Assembly (NCBI GenBank): GCA_020861205.1
Contig: JAJBSY010000170.1
Location: 1 to 5,616 of the forward strand
Origin: Deltaproteobacteria bacterium
GTDB taxonomy: Bacteria; Desulfobacterota; Desulfovibrionia; Desulfovibrionales; Desulfovibrionaceae
Reading direction: 5' to 3'
Length of the DNA: 5,616 bases
The position numbers and the translations under genes are program-made. Within the stretch, counting starts at the first letter, position 1. Every line of letters starts with the position of its first letter. The notes beneath the pieces were generated by a model. That model was not told the origin of the DNA. It made no database searches and worked only from the letters and a program-made list of their open reading frames with translations. Of this stretch, positions 1 through 5,616 are shown one piece after another.

Positions 1-2
1 AC

Positions 3-587
3 AAGGGCGGGGACGGCTGGCACATGCTCCGGGCTCGCTATGGGGCGCGGTTCGTGCCGGACGATTCGGCCGCGGTGGACAAAAAGGCGCTCTTCGCGGC
101 CATGAGCGGCGATGAAGCTTTCCGGCGCGAAGTCGAACACCTGGTACACCCTCTCGTGTTCCACGACCTGGAAACCTTCTGGCGACACAGCGAGGCCGCT
201 GGGCGCCCTCTTGCCGCCGCCGAAATTCCCCTGGCCCTGGAATCCGGAAGATATGATCCGGCCGCGCGGACCAGGGCCGGGTTGCGGGGCGACCGGCGCG
301 AAATACTGATAGGGGTCTACACGCCCTTTGCCAAACGCCGGGAACGCATGATGCGCACGCGCGGCTGGACCGAGGAAACCGTGGCCCGCATGGAGTCCTG
401 GCAATGGCCGGAAGACAGGAAGGTTAGGGCCGTGGATTTGGTCGTGGACAATTCCGGCAGCCTCGACGACGTGCGCAGGCGATCGCACAATGTCCTGGGC
501 GTCCTGGAATTCCTGCGCGAACAGACCAGGGACCGCCTTGCCGCCGGATTTGCCGCATTTTGGGAAACCGGCGGCGGCAGCGGTTGA
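3..587 (+). CDS. coaE: Dephospho-CoA kinase, C-terminal part (5' end outside window)
   Basis: CoaE phosphorylates the 3'-hydroxyl of dephospho-CoA with ATP, the last step of coenzyme A synthesis, in the cytosol. The reading frame is open to the left window edge and shows 194 residues ending at TGA. An ATG at 24 exists but lies inside the domain, so it is not taken as the start. Visible family landmarks are the CoA-domain stretch with the VEHLVHPLV helix (the conserved His-Pro), the AEIPLALE strand matching the usual PLLxE, then VYTPFAKRRERMMRTRGW, the lid-region W-Q-W-P-E-D-R-K segment and the closing VDLVVDNSGSL (usual ADxVIDNxG). The ATP-binding P-loop and the DxD-type region, roughly the first 40 residues of a normal about 200-residue enzyme, are upstream of the window. 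The second Leu of PLLxE is Ala here. The protein continues about 30 residues past the DN motif into an uncharacterised tail. Whether the N-terminus carries an extra fused domain cannot be seen. The gene converges on the chemoreceptor gene. Confidence 0.9.
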   Translation, partial: KGGDGWHMLRARYGARFVPDDSAAVDKKALFAAMSGDEAFRREVEHLVHPLVFHDLETFWRHSEAAGRPLAAAEIPLALESGRYDPAARTRAGLRGDRREILIGVYTPFAKRRERMMRTRGWTEETVARMESWQWPEDRKVRAVDLVVDNSGSLDDVRRRSHNVLGVLEFLREQTRDRLAAGFAAFWETGGGSG

Positions 588-831
588 CGGATCCTGCCAA
601 GAGCGTCCGTATTGCCCGTCACGGAAGAGGTCTTGCCCTTGCGCGAGCTTTCCTCCCGGTACGATAATACGGTCCGCCGTCACAGTGTAAACCGGGCAAC
701 AAAACGAGCTTCATAACAAGAAGGAACGGGCGTGCCGGGGAATCGGAATTTTCCGTAAAATGTCCCGAGGACCGCCTCTCCATGAAAATCCCCGGCCAGG
801 CGGAACCGTCCGCCCGGCACGCCCCAAAAGC
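588..831. other. Convergent intergenic region with several inverted repeats
   Basis: These 244 bases separate the stop codons of coaE and the chemoreceptor gene, so both transcripts should end here. No supported gene lies in it. Visible structure: an outer inverted repeat CCCGGT (655-660) with ACCGGG (691-696) enclosing an inner ACGG (669-672) with CCGT (677-680); a tight repeat CGGAA-TT-TTCCG at 744-755 inside a looser GC pair (736-741 with 763-767); and a GC hairpin at 795-818, listed separately. None on the plus strand is followed by a T-run, so no classical intrinsic terminator for coaE is evident. Termination of coaE may be factor-dependent or rely on one of these structures. This is inference from reading alone. 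Confidence 0.5.
785..818 (-). terminator. Possible terminator of the chemoreceptor gene
   Basis: Read on the minus strand, 14 bases after the chemoreceptor stop codon there is a hairpin with a perfect six-pair stem (GGCGGA with TCCGCC, 799-804 and 809-814), a four-base loop, one mismatch and three further GC pairs (795-797 with 816-818). A short run of four T follows, but only after a six-base GC-rich spacer (T-run at 785-788). The stem is strong and the T-tract is weak, so the position fits better than the sequence quality. It has no T-run on the plus strand and would not serve coaE as an intrinsic terminator. Confidence 0.4.
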
Positions 832-3216
832 TTACCGTAACCCCTCCATGACCCGCTTGAGTTCCTGCGCGGTACGGGAAAGATCCTGCACCGCGGCGGA
901 GGACTGGATCATGCCGTCAGTCGTTTCCGCGACCAGCCGGTTTATCTCGTCGATGGCCCGGGTGATTTCCTCGGAAGCCGCGCTCTGCTCCTCGGCCGCC
1001 GTCGCGATCGAAGCCACGACATCGGACGTGGTGGATGCCAGGCGCAAAATGCCTTCCAGCGCCTCGCCGGATTCGTTGGCCAGCGAAGCGGCCTCCGCCG
1101 CGTTCTTGGCGGCCACGCCGACCTCGGAGATGTTGCTGTTGGCCGAGTGCTGGATCGCCACGATATTGTCGCCGACCTCCTTGGTCGCTTCCATCGTGTT
1201 TTCCGCCAGCTTGCGGACCTCGTCGGCAACCACCGCGAAGCCGCGCCCCGCTTCGCCGGCCCGGGCGGCTTCGATGGCGGCGTTCAGGGCGAGCAGGTTC
1301 GTCTGGTCCGCGATATCCGAAATGACGTTCATGACGCTCCCGATACTTTCCGCCTGATGCCCCAAAGTCTCCATGTTTTCCTGCAACCGTGTCGCGATGG
1401 CGTTGACCTCGTTGATGGCGGCAACAACCTTGTTGACCAGGGTGGTCCCGTTTTCCGCTTGCTGCCGGGTCTCGCTCCCCTGCGCCGACGCATCGGACGC
1501 GCTACGGGCCACCTCCGTGACGGTGGAATTCATTTCCGTCATGGCGCTGGCCGTTGCTTCAACGCGTTCCCGCTGAATTTCCGCCCCGCGCGAAACTTCT
1601 TCCACCTGGGCGGCAAGTTCTTCGGAGGCAGCCGCCACGCGGTCGGAAATCGCGGTGGCCTGGTTGGCCACTTCGAGCATAATATTCTGCTTTTCCTTGA
1701 TTTCCGAGATATCCGTCAAGACTTCCAGGCCGCCCACAATCTCGCCGCGCATGTCGGCAAGCGGCAAGGAGGTGGCGGAAACCGCCAGCGTAGTTCCCTC
1801 AGGGGTCGTCACGGTCGTTTCCGCCGAGTTGCGCTTGTTTTCCCGGATACTTGATTCAAGCAGCGGCATCTTGCCGCCGAAGGCCTTGAGAACATCCGGC
1901 CCGAGCATGGCCTCCCCGGTGGTATTGGAAAAACGCGTACGAAGCTGCGTATCCAGTGTTACGATAGTCACGGGAAGACTGTCGATGCCCCGGGTATACG
2001 AATCCGCGATGGCGTTGATGCCCTGGCCCAAATCCCGAAAGCCCCCTTGGAATTCTTCCAGGTCGAGACGATCGCGAAACATGCCCGAGGAAATGTCGTT
2101 GGCGATATCATTGCACTGCGTAATCGCGCTTGAAAAAATTTCCGGAATGCGGCGCAAGGCGGTGAACATGGCGCCGATTTCACCCTTTTCCTTGATCGTT
2201 ACGGAACTGTTGAAGTTGCCCTCGGCTATATCCGTGGCAAAGAGCGATATCTTGCCGAGCGTCCGCACCAGGATGACGATGGTGAAGAGGGCAAACGCCA
2301 CGCCGATCAACATCCCGACGACGCTGATGACGAGCAGTTGGACTTGCGCCGCTTCATTGCTGGCAAGGGATGCGGCTCCGTTTTCACGCATCAGGCCGTC
2401 GGCGATGGCGTGAGTATCGGTTACCACCGTAAAGGTCTCCTGCACGCGGTTTGCCAAATCCTGAACATTCGCCTGGGCGGCTTCTCCTTCTTTCAGCAGC
2501 AGTTCAAACCCCTTGGTGACTTCCTGAAAATCCGTCACAGCCTGGAGATGCAAGGCGAGCCCTTCCTCGGTCGTCAGAGACTCGCCGAGGCGAACGAGAG
2601 ACATGCGGCAATCTTCCAGCTCCTTCAGGATTTTTCCCGCATCCGCGGTATTGAGACTTATGAGAAACGCGGCCAGGCTTTCGCGTACCGATGCGACGTT
2701 GTTCAAGACGAGCGTCTGATAGTATAAGGCTTCCGGCCGGGAAACCTTCCGGGCGAAATCGGCCAGAGCCACCAGCTCCTTATCGACCTTTTCCATATTG
2801 GGCAGGCAGGCCTCGAGGAATATTTTGTTTATCCGCTCGACGTTGCGCTGGAGGGAGCGAAGCTCCTCGGCCATGGCGTCGAGAAGCTGCCGCGCCTTGG
2901 TCATGTTGCTGATCGTGTCTTCCCGCCTTGAGGTTTCCAGCGCATGACCGATGATCGCGTAGCCTTTTTCGACCCGGTCAAGGGCCGCCTTGATCCTTTC
3001 CGGCTTCTTGTCCTTCATGTATTGTTCGGCGTAATACACAATCGCGTAAACGTCGGCTTCCAGACCGGTGGCGTCTACGTTTATGTTGGCGAACCGCCGG
3101 TAATTCACGTAGTTATTGGATGCGGTTTGCAGCCCGGAGTACCCCCAAAAGGCCATAAACCCGAGCAGAACCAGAAGAACGCCAAAGCCAAGGACAATTC
3201 TAATTTTCGTAGTCAT
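832..3216 (-). CDS. Methyl-accepting chemotaxis protein: HBM-like sensor, HAMP, PAS, signalling domain
   Basis: This is a 794-residue inner-membrane chemoreceptor that should control CheA through CheW and adapt by CheR/CheB methylation. Residues 6-27 form the first membrane helix. Residues 28-292 are a long, almost all-helical periplasmic region whose size and pattern fit the helical bimodular (HBM) sensor family. Residues 293-317 form the second membrane helix. A HAMP domain follows at about 318-365, and a second HAMP-like helix pair at about 366-408 ([16 protein letters not shown]). A PAS-like domain occupies about 410-505, starting [12 protein letters not shown]. The coiled-coil signalling domain runs from about 510 to the end. 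Its hairpin tip is nearly invariant: [18 protein letters not shown] at 638-655, then [16 protein letters not shown]. The two arms are about 140 residues each, near the 40-heptad class by hand count. The C-terminus ends MEGLR, without a CheR-tethering pentapeptide. The ATG start is supported by GGAGG four bases upstream and by TM1 beginning at once. The ligand is unknown. Long plus-strand open frames over this gene are shadows. Confidence 0.96.
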   Translation of the reverse strand: MTTKIRIVLGFGVLLVLLGFMAFWGYSGLQTASNNYVNYRRFANINVDATGLEADVYAIVYYAEQYMKDKKPERIKAALDRVEKGYAIIGHALETSRREDTISNMTKARQLLDAMAEELRSLQRNVERINKIFLEACLPNMEKVDKELVALADFARKVSRPEALYYQTLVLNNVASVRESLAAFLISLNTADAGKILKELEDCRMSLVRLGESLTTEEGLALHLQAVTDFQEVTKGFELLLKEGEAAQANVQDLANRVQETFTVVTDTHAIADGLMRENGAASLASNEAAQVQLLVISVVGMLIGVAFALFTIVILVRTLGKISLFATDIAEGNFNSSVTIKEKGEIGAMFTALRRIPEIFSSAITQCNDIANDISSGMFRDRLDLEEFQGGFRDLGQGINAIADSYTRGIDSLPVTIVTLDTQLRTRFSNTTGEAMLGPDVLKAFGGKMPLLESSIRENKRNSAETTVTTPEGTTLAVSATSLPLADMRGEIVGGLEVLTDISEIKEKQNIMLEVANQATAISDRVAAASEELAAQVEEVSRGAEIQRERVEATASAMTEMNSTVTEVARSASDASAQGSETRQQAENGTTLVNKVVAAINEVNAIATRLQENMETLGHQAESIGSVMNVISDIADQTNLLALNAAIEAARAGEAGRGFAVVADEVRKLAENTMEATKEVGDNIVAIQHSANSNISEVGVAAKNAAEAASLANESGEALEGILRLASTTSDVVASIATAAEEQSAASEEITRAIDEINRLVAETTDGMIQSSAAVQDLSRTAQELKRVMEGLR

Positions 3217-3220
3217 GCTG

Positions 3221-3225
3221 CCTCC
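3221..3225 (-). promoter_or_regulatory. Ribosome binding site of the chemoreceptor gene
   Basis: On the minus strand GGAGG is followed by four bases (CAGC) and then ATG at 3216. The match to the 16S rRNA tail is strong although the spacing is short. It fixes the start; the other nearby ATG (3227) is out of frame. Confidence 0.75.
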
Positions 3226-3271
3226 ATGTAACGGCGAGAATGAAAAGCCAAAACAGTATGGATTTCACCTG

Positions 3272-3285
3272 CCATGTACACATGG
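3272..3285. repeat. 6-2-6 palindrome upstream of the chemoreceptor gene, possible operator
   Basis: CCATGT, two bases, ACATGG form a perfect inverted repeat with six-base arms. It ends 56 bases before the chemoreceptor start codon and lies just downstream of the proposed -10 box, overlapping the expected transcription start. That placement is typical of a repressor operator, but I do not recognise the sequence as the site of a known regulator. As RNA it could also form a hairpin only with an impossibly small two-base loop, so a DNA role is more likely than an RNA one. Confidence 0.4.
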
Positions 3286-3290
3286 TAACA

Positions 3291-3319
3291 ATAACACAGC
3301 TCAATTATTTATCAAACAA
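3291..3319 (-). promoter_or_regulatory. Candidate sigma70-type promoter of the chemoreceptor gene
   Basis: On the minus strand TTGTTT (3314-3319) and TGTTAT (3291-3296) are separated by 17 bases. Each box is an imperfect match to TTGACA and TATAAT. The site lies downstream of the mnmE terminator in an AT-rich stretch, leaving a leader of roughly 70 bases. I looked for sigma28 (TAAA...GCCGATAA) and sigma54 (TGGCAC...TTGC) patterns, which often drive motility genes, and found no good match. An alternative -10 could be placed in the nearby A/T-only sequence at 3303-3312. Confidence 0.35.
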
Positions 3320-3323
3320 ATAT

Positions 3324-3350
3324 AAAAAAAAGCGCCCATCATGACGCTTT
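3324..3350 (-). terminator. Intrinsic terminator of mnmE
   Basis: On the minus strand AAAGCG (3345-3350) pairs with CGCTTT (3329-3334) around a ten-base loop, and the stem runs straight into a tract of eight T (3324-3331). It starts 44 bases after the mnmE stop codon. The stem has only three GC pairs, but the uninterrupted T-tract makes this the most convincing terminator in the window. It separates mnmE from the chemoreceptor gene as transcription units. Confidence 0.8.
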
Positions 3351-3393
3351 ACAATATTTTTTATATTCTTTGATTGGTATATGCTCTTTTATA

Positions 3394-4812
3394 TCATTTC
3401 CCTATGCAGAAAGAAGAGAATATTTCCCCAAGAATATCCTCGGTCGCGGCAAAGCCGGTTATTTCCGCAAGGTTCGCGGCAACGGCGTCCAGCCGTACGC
3501 TGAAAAGATCGCAGGCTATCCCGGCTTCAACTTCCAGGCGCAAGGCGTCGGCTTCTTCCAACGCGGCCGACAGCAGACGGGATTGCCTGAGGTTGGGGAC
3601 GATATCGCCGTGCGCCGGTTCCGAACCGGAGGCGTCGGCGAGTGCCAGCGCCATCCGCCGCACGGTTGCCGCGAGCTCTTCCAACCCCTGGCCGGTCCTG
3701 GCGGAGACCAGCGCCACGGGAGAGGCGTAACCGGCGGATTCCGGCGAAAATTCTTTCGCGCCGGGCTCAAGCAAGTCGCATTTATTCCTGACAAGAAGCA
3801 CCCGGCCGGCGTGCGATTCCAGAAAAGTCCGCTCTTCACGGCTCAACGGAAGCGACGCATCCGTGACTAACAAAACAAGCTCCGCTTCTTCGGCGAGTTC
3901 CAGAGCGCGGGCCACGCCCTCCTTCTCGACAGGATCACCGCTTTCCCTGAGCCCGGCGGTATCGGTAATGCGCACCCGCAACCCATCGAGATCAAGCGCT
4001 TCTTCTATGAAATCCCTGGTGGTGCCCGGAACGGAGGAAACAATCGCCCTGCTGCGGCCAAGCAGCGCGTTCAGCAAGCTCGACTTGCCCCTATTGACAC
4101 GCCCGGCCAGAATCACCGAAACGCCCTCGCGCCAATGGCGCGCGCGTTTATACCCGCGCAGCAGGTCGGCGACGCCGGACCGTATCGTGTCCAAATCCGC
4201 GAGGAAATCGGCAACATCGAGCGCCTCGGCCTCGTCCTCCGGGAAATCGATGGCGAGGGCGACCCGGGCGCGCAACCGCCCGACCACGGCCCGCAACGCG
4301 TCGATGCGCCGCCCGAGAAGGCCGGAAAGTTTCGCCTGGGCGAGGCGCATCCCTTGGCGTGAAGGCGCGGCAATTATTTCCGCCACGGCTTCGGCCTGGG
4401 TCAGGTCATACTTCCCGTTGACAAAGGCGCGGTAAGTAAATTCGCCCTTCTCGGCCATCCGCGCGCCGAGCGCGCAGGCCGACGCGAGGACGGCGAGCAG
4501 GACGGCCTGGCCACCGTGACAGTGAATTTCCCCCACATCTTCGCCGGTAAAACTCGCCGGGCCGGGCATATAGACGGCAAGCGCCTCGTCAACGGGTTCC
4601 GCAAACGCGCCCGCCGTTACGTCGTGAACCCAGCCATGGTGCATATACCGGGGTCTGAAAAGAGGAAGGGTTGCCGCATCGGCGGCCATAAGCCGCCGCA
4701 AAATGGCGAGGGAATCCGGACCGCTCAACCGCACGATGCCGATGCCGCCCTGGCCTGGCGGAGTCGCCACGGCCACGATGGTGTCCGCTAAAGGATACTT
4801 TTCAGTTTGCAT
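3394..4812 (-). CDS. mnmE: tRNA modification GTPase MnmE (TrmE)
   Basis: MnmE works with MnmG to add the (carboxymethyl)aminomethyl group at C5 of wobble uridine-34 in certain tRNAs, using methylene-tetrahydrofolate and GTP. The 472-residue protein has the normal length. The N-terminal folate-binding and dimerisation domain shows ATPPGQGGIGIVRLSG (16-31), SFTGEDVGEIHCHGG (87-101) and GEFTYRAFVNGKYDLTQAEAV (123-143). The G domain is inserted in the helical domain: G1 GRVNRGKS (237-244, with the potassium-binding Asn240), G2 TTRD (264-267), G3 DTAG (284-287), G4 NKCD (343-346) and G5 SAR (370-372). The catalytic C-terminal CIGK is present at 469-472. The usual P-loop form is GRPNAGKS or GxPNVGKS, so Val239 and Arg241 are departures. 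The frame extends to a TTG at 4869, but ATG 4812 is chosen because it places the conserved ADTIVAVATPPG at the usual N-terminal position. It has only a weak GGG ribosome site. The gene follows jag by 149 bases and has its own candidate promoter and terminator. Confidence 0.97.
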   Translation of the reverse strand: MQTEKYPLADTIVAVATPPGQGGIGIVRLSGPDSLAILRRLMAADAATLPLFRPRYMHHGWVHDVTAGAFAEPVDEALAVYMPGPASFTGEDVGEIHCHGGQAVLLAVLASACALGARMAEKGEFTYRAFVNGKYDLTQAEAVAEIIAAPSRQGMRLAQAKLSGLLGRRIDALRAVVGRLRARVALAIDFPEDEAEALDVADFLADLDTIRSGVADLLRGYKRARHWREGVSVILAGRVNRGKSSLLNALLGRSRAIVSSVPGTTRDFIEEALDLDGLRVRITDTAGLRESGDPVEKEGVARALELAEEAELVLLVTDASLPLSREERTFLESHAGRVLLVRNKCDLLEPGAKEFSPESAGYASPVALVSARTGQGLEELAATVRRMALALADASGSEPAHGDIVPNLRQSRLLSAALEEADALRLEVEAGIACDLFSVRLDAVAANLAEITGFAATEDILGEIFSSFCIGK

Positions 4813-4868
4813 ACGGCTTTTTACCCGTTCCGATGCCGGGAGCGCAAGGAACAAGAAATCCGGCGGCA

Positions 4869-4897
4869 ATTGTACGCGCGGCCTGGCCGGCCGCCAA
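4869..4897 (-). promoter_or_regulatory. mnmE: Candidate sigma70-type promoter of mnmE
   Basis: On the minus strand TTGGCG (4892-4897) and TACAAT (4869-4874) are spaced by exactly 17 bases; the -10 matches TATAAT at five of six positions and the -35 matches TTGACA at four. Transcription would begin near 4862, giving a leader of about 50 bases before ATG 4812. It would also exclude the upstream TTG at 4869 as a start, since that codon overlaps the -10 box. The site overlaps a GC-rich imperfect hairpin (GGCCTGGC with GCCAAGGCC, 4880-4901) that lacks a T-run and is not a standard terminator for jag. Confidence 0.45.
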
Positions 4898-4961
4898 GGC
4901 CGATCCGGAAAAGGAGACGTCAGTCCCGAACTCGGCCCAAACGCCGCAAGCGCGTATAGGA

Positions 4962-5616
4962 TTAGGCCTGCGCCTTCCGGCGGGCCACCATGACGCGTTT
5001 CATCTCGCCTTCGCCCTTGCTGTGGGTCTGGACCTGGGGATCATCCTGCAACGTGAGGTGGATGACCCGGCGATGATACGAACTCAGAGGCCGGGTGACC
5101 TGGGGACGCCCGCCGGCCTTGACCTTTTCCGCCAAACTCAGCGCCAGTTCGCGAAGGCGCTCGTCCTGGCGCTCGCGGTAGTCCCCGGCGTCGATCTGGA
5201 CCCGCAAAAGGGCGTTCATGCGGTTGGAAAGCATCCGCGTCACGAGATACTGCAGCGAGGCGAGCGTCTGGCCGTCCCGGCCGATGAGCAGCCCCGGATC
5301 GTCAACATCCGTCAGGGAGATGCGTACCCGGTCGCTTCCCACTGCCACGGAGACGGTCACATCGCCGAGAAAGGGAGCTGTCAGCCTGGCGACCATCTCC
5401 CGCGCGGCGTTTTCCAGTTCCGCGACGTCAAGCTGGTCAAACGGCACCCGGCTGAACTCCTCGCCGTCGGCGTCCAGGTCCCCGGCATCGGCGTCCGGTT
5501 GGGCCTCGGCCGCTATCACCTCCCCGGCGTCGTCCGGTTTTACCCGCCGGCCGCCGTCGTTCCGGGTTCGTTCCCGGCGCGGCGATTTGGCGCGTTTGCC
5601 GGTCGCGCCGCGGCCT
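4962..5616 (-). CDS. jag: RNA-binding protein Jag/KhpB, KH and R3H domains (5' end outside window)
   Basis: Jag (SpoIIIJ-associated protein, KhpB) is a cytosolic single-strand RNA-binding protein, in several bacteria paired with KhpA and linked to cell division and envelope growth. The visible 217 residues run off the window end without a stop. Numbered from the window edge, residues 1-26 are rich in Arg and Lys, 27-52 are acidic and Asp/Glu/Ala-rich, together a charged linker. A type-II KH domain follows at about 65-145 with GLLIGRDGQTLASLQYL, whose GRDG loop is at 112-115. The R3H domain at about 153-213 carries the signature Arg and His in RRVIH (182-186) and the typical close QTHSKGEGEMKRVMV. 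A GTG at 5519 could be read as a start, but the same frame stays open upstream and the family normally has an N-terminal Jag_N domain before the linker, so the gene is treated as partial. Its neighbour mnmE is the usual next gene in the yidC-jag-mnmE cluster, and yidC would be expected to the right. Confidence 0.95.
   Translation of the reverse strand, partial: GRGATGKRAKSPRRERTRNDGGRRVKPDDAGEVIAAEAQPDADAGDLDADGEEFSRVPFDQLDVAELENAAREMVARLTAPFLGDVTVSVAVGSDRVRISLTDVDDPGLLIGRDGQTLASLQYLVTRMLSNRMNALLRVQIDAGDYRERQDERLRELALSLAEKVKAGGRPQVTRPLSSYHRRVIHLTLQDDPQVQTHSKGEGEMKRVMVARRKAQA

Noticed and set aside
639..668. Plus-strand promoter-like pair TTGCGC and GATAAT with 18-base spacing
   Set aside because: The -35 matches at only three positions, and no gene or terminated small RNA follows before the chemoreceptor stop codon.
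718..758. Possible eight-codon peptide: AAGAAGGA then GTG at 732 and TAA at 756
   Set aside because: A purine-rich stretch and a tiny frame occur by chance easily; there is no conservation or context to support translation.
782..2727. Long open plus-strand frames across the chemoreceptor gene (for example 1655-2413 and 1147-1854)
   Set aside because: They are antisense to a complete, strongly conserved chemoreceptor. Their translations show no recognisable domain, and long antisense frames are expected in GC-rich coding DNA.
3250..3285. Sigma54 promoter around TGGCAGG on the minus strand upstream of the chemoreceptor
   Set aside because: The -24 half is partly right, but the conserved GC of the -12 element is absent at the required spacing.
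3370..4435. Open plus-strand frames at 3370-3870 and 3863-4435
   Set aside because: Both are antisense to mnmE, whose every conserved motif is in the minus frame.
4813..4869. Upstream TTG start for MnmE, adding 19 residues
   Set aside because: No ribosome site precedes it, the extension is not part of the family, and it overlaps a likely -10 box.
5517..5519. GTG as the true start of Jag
   Set aside because: The frame remains open to the window edge with linker-like sequence, and Jag proteins carry an N-terminal domain before the KH domain.

Overview
The window is GC-rich chromosomal DNA with four protein genes: coaE (partial, plus strand) faces a group of three minus-strand genes, read from right to left as jag/khpB (partial), mnmE and a chemoreceptor gene. 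The adjacency jag then mnmE, same strand, is the well-known tail of the rpmH-rnpA-yidD-yidC-jag-mnmE cluster found near the replication origin in many bacteria. The protein style of CoaE, MnmE and Jag, together with a large HBM-type chemoreceptor, suggests a Gram-negative, motile deltaproteobacterium of the Desulfovibrio type. That assignment is an inference from recall of these families, not from a search.

Layout. Positions 3-587 hold the C-terminal part of dephospho-CoA kinase; its P-loop end lies outside the window. Positions 588-831 are a convergent intergenic stretch with several inverted repeats, one of which may terminate the chemoreceptor transcript. Positions 832-3216 encode a 794-residue transmembrane methyl-accepting chemotaxis protein with a large helical periplasmic sensor, HAMP, cytoplasmic PAS and a complete signalling hairpin. 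Positions 3217-3393 are conspicuously AT-rich and contain a textbook intrinsic terminator for mnmE, then a promoter candidate and a 6-2-6 palindrome for the chemoreceptor. Positions 3394-4812 are mnmE, with all GTPase motifs and the C-terminal CIGK. Positions 4813-4961 contain a good sigma70-type promoter candidate for mnmE. Positions 4962-5616 are the KH and R3H domains of Jag plus part of its charged linker, cut by the window end.

How they work together. Jag (RNA binding) and MnmE (tRNA wobble modification) are ancient translation-related neighbours. The chemoreceptor and coaE look like separate transcription units that happen to lie downstream. MnmE appears to have its own promoter and terminator, and the chemoreceptor its own promoter region, so the three minus-strand genes need not form one operon.

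I found no mobile element, CRISPR array, tRNA or rRNA, and no convincing new multi-gene system. The items most worth a second look are the palindrome over the predicted chemoreceptor transcription start, the two-sensor architecture of the receptor, and the structured convergent intergenic region.
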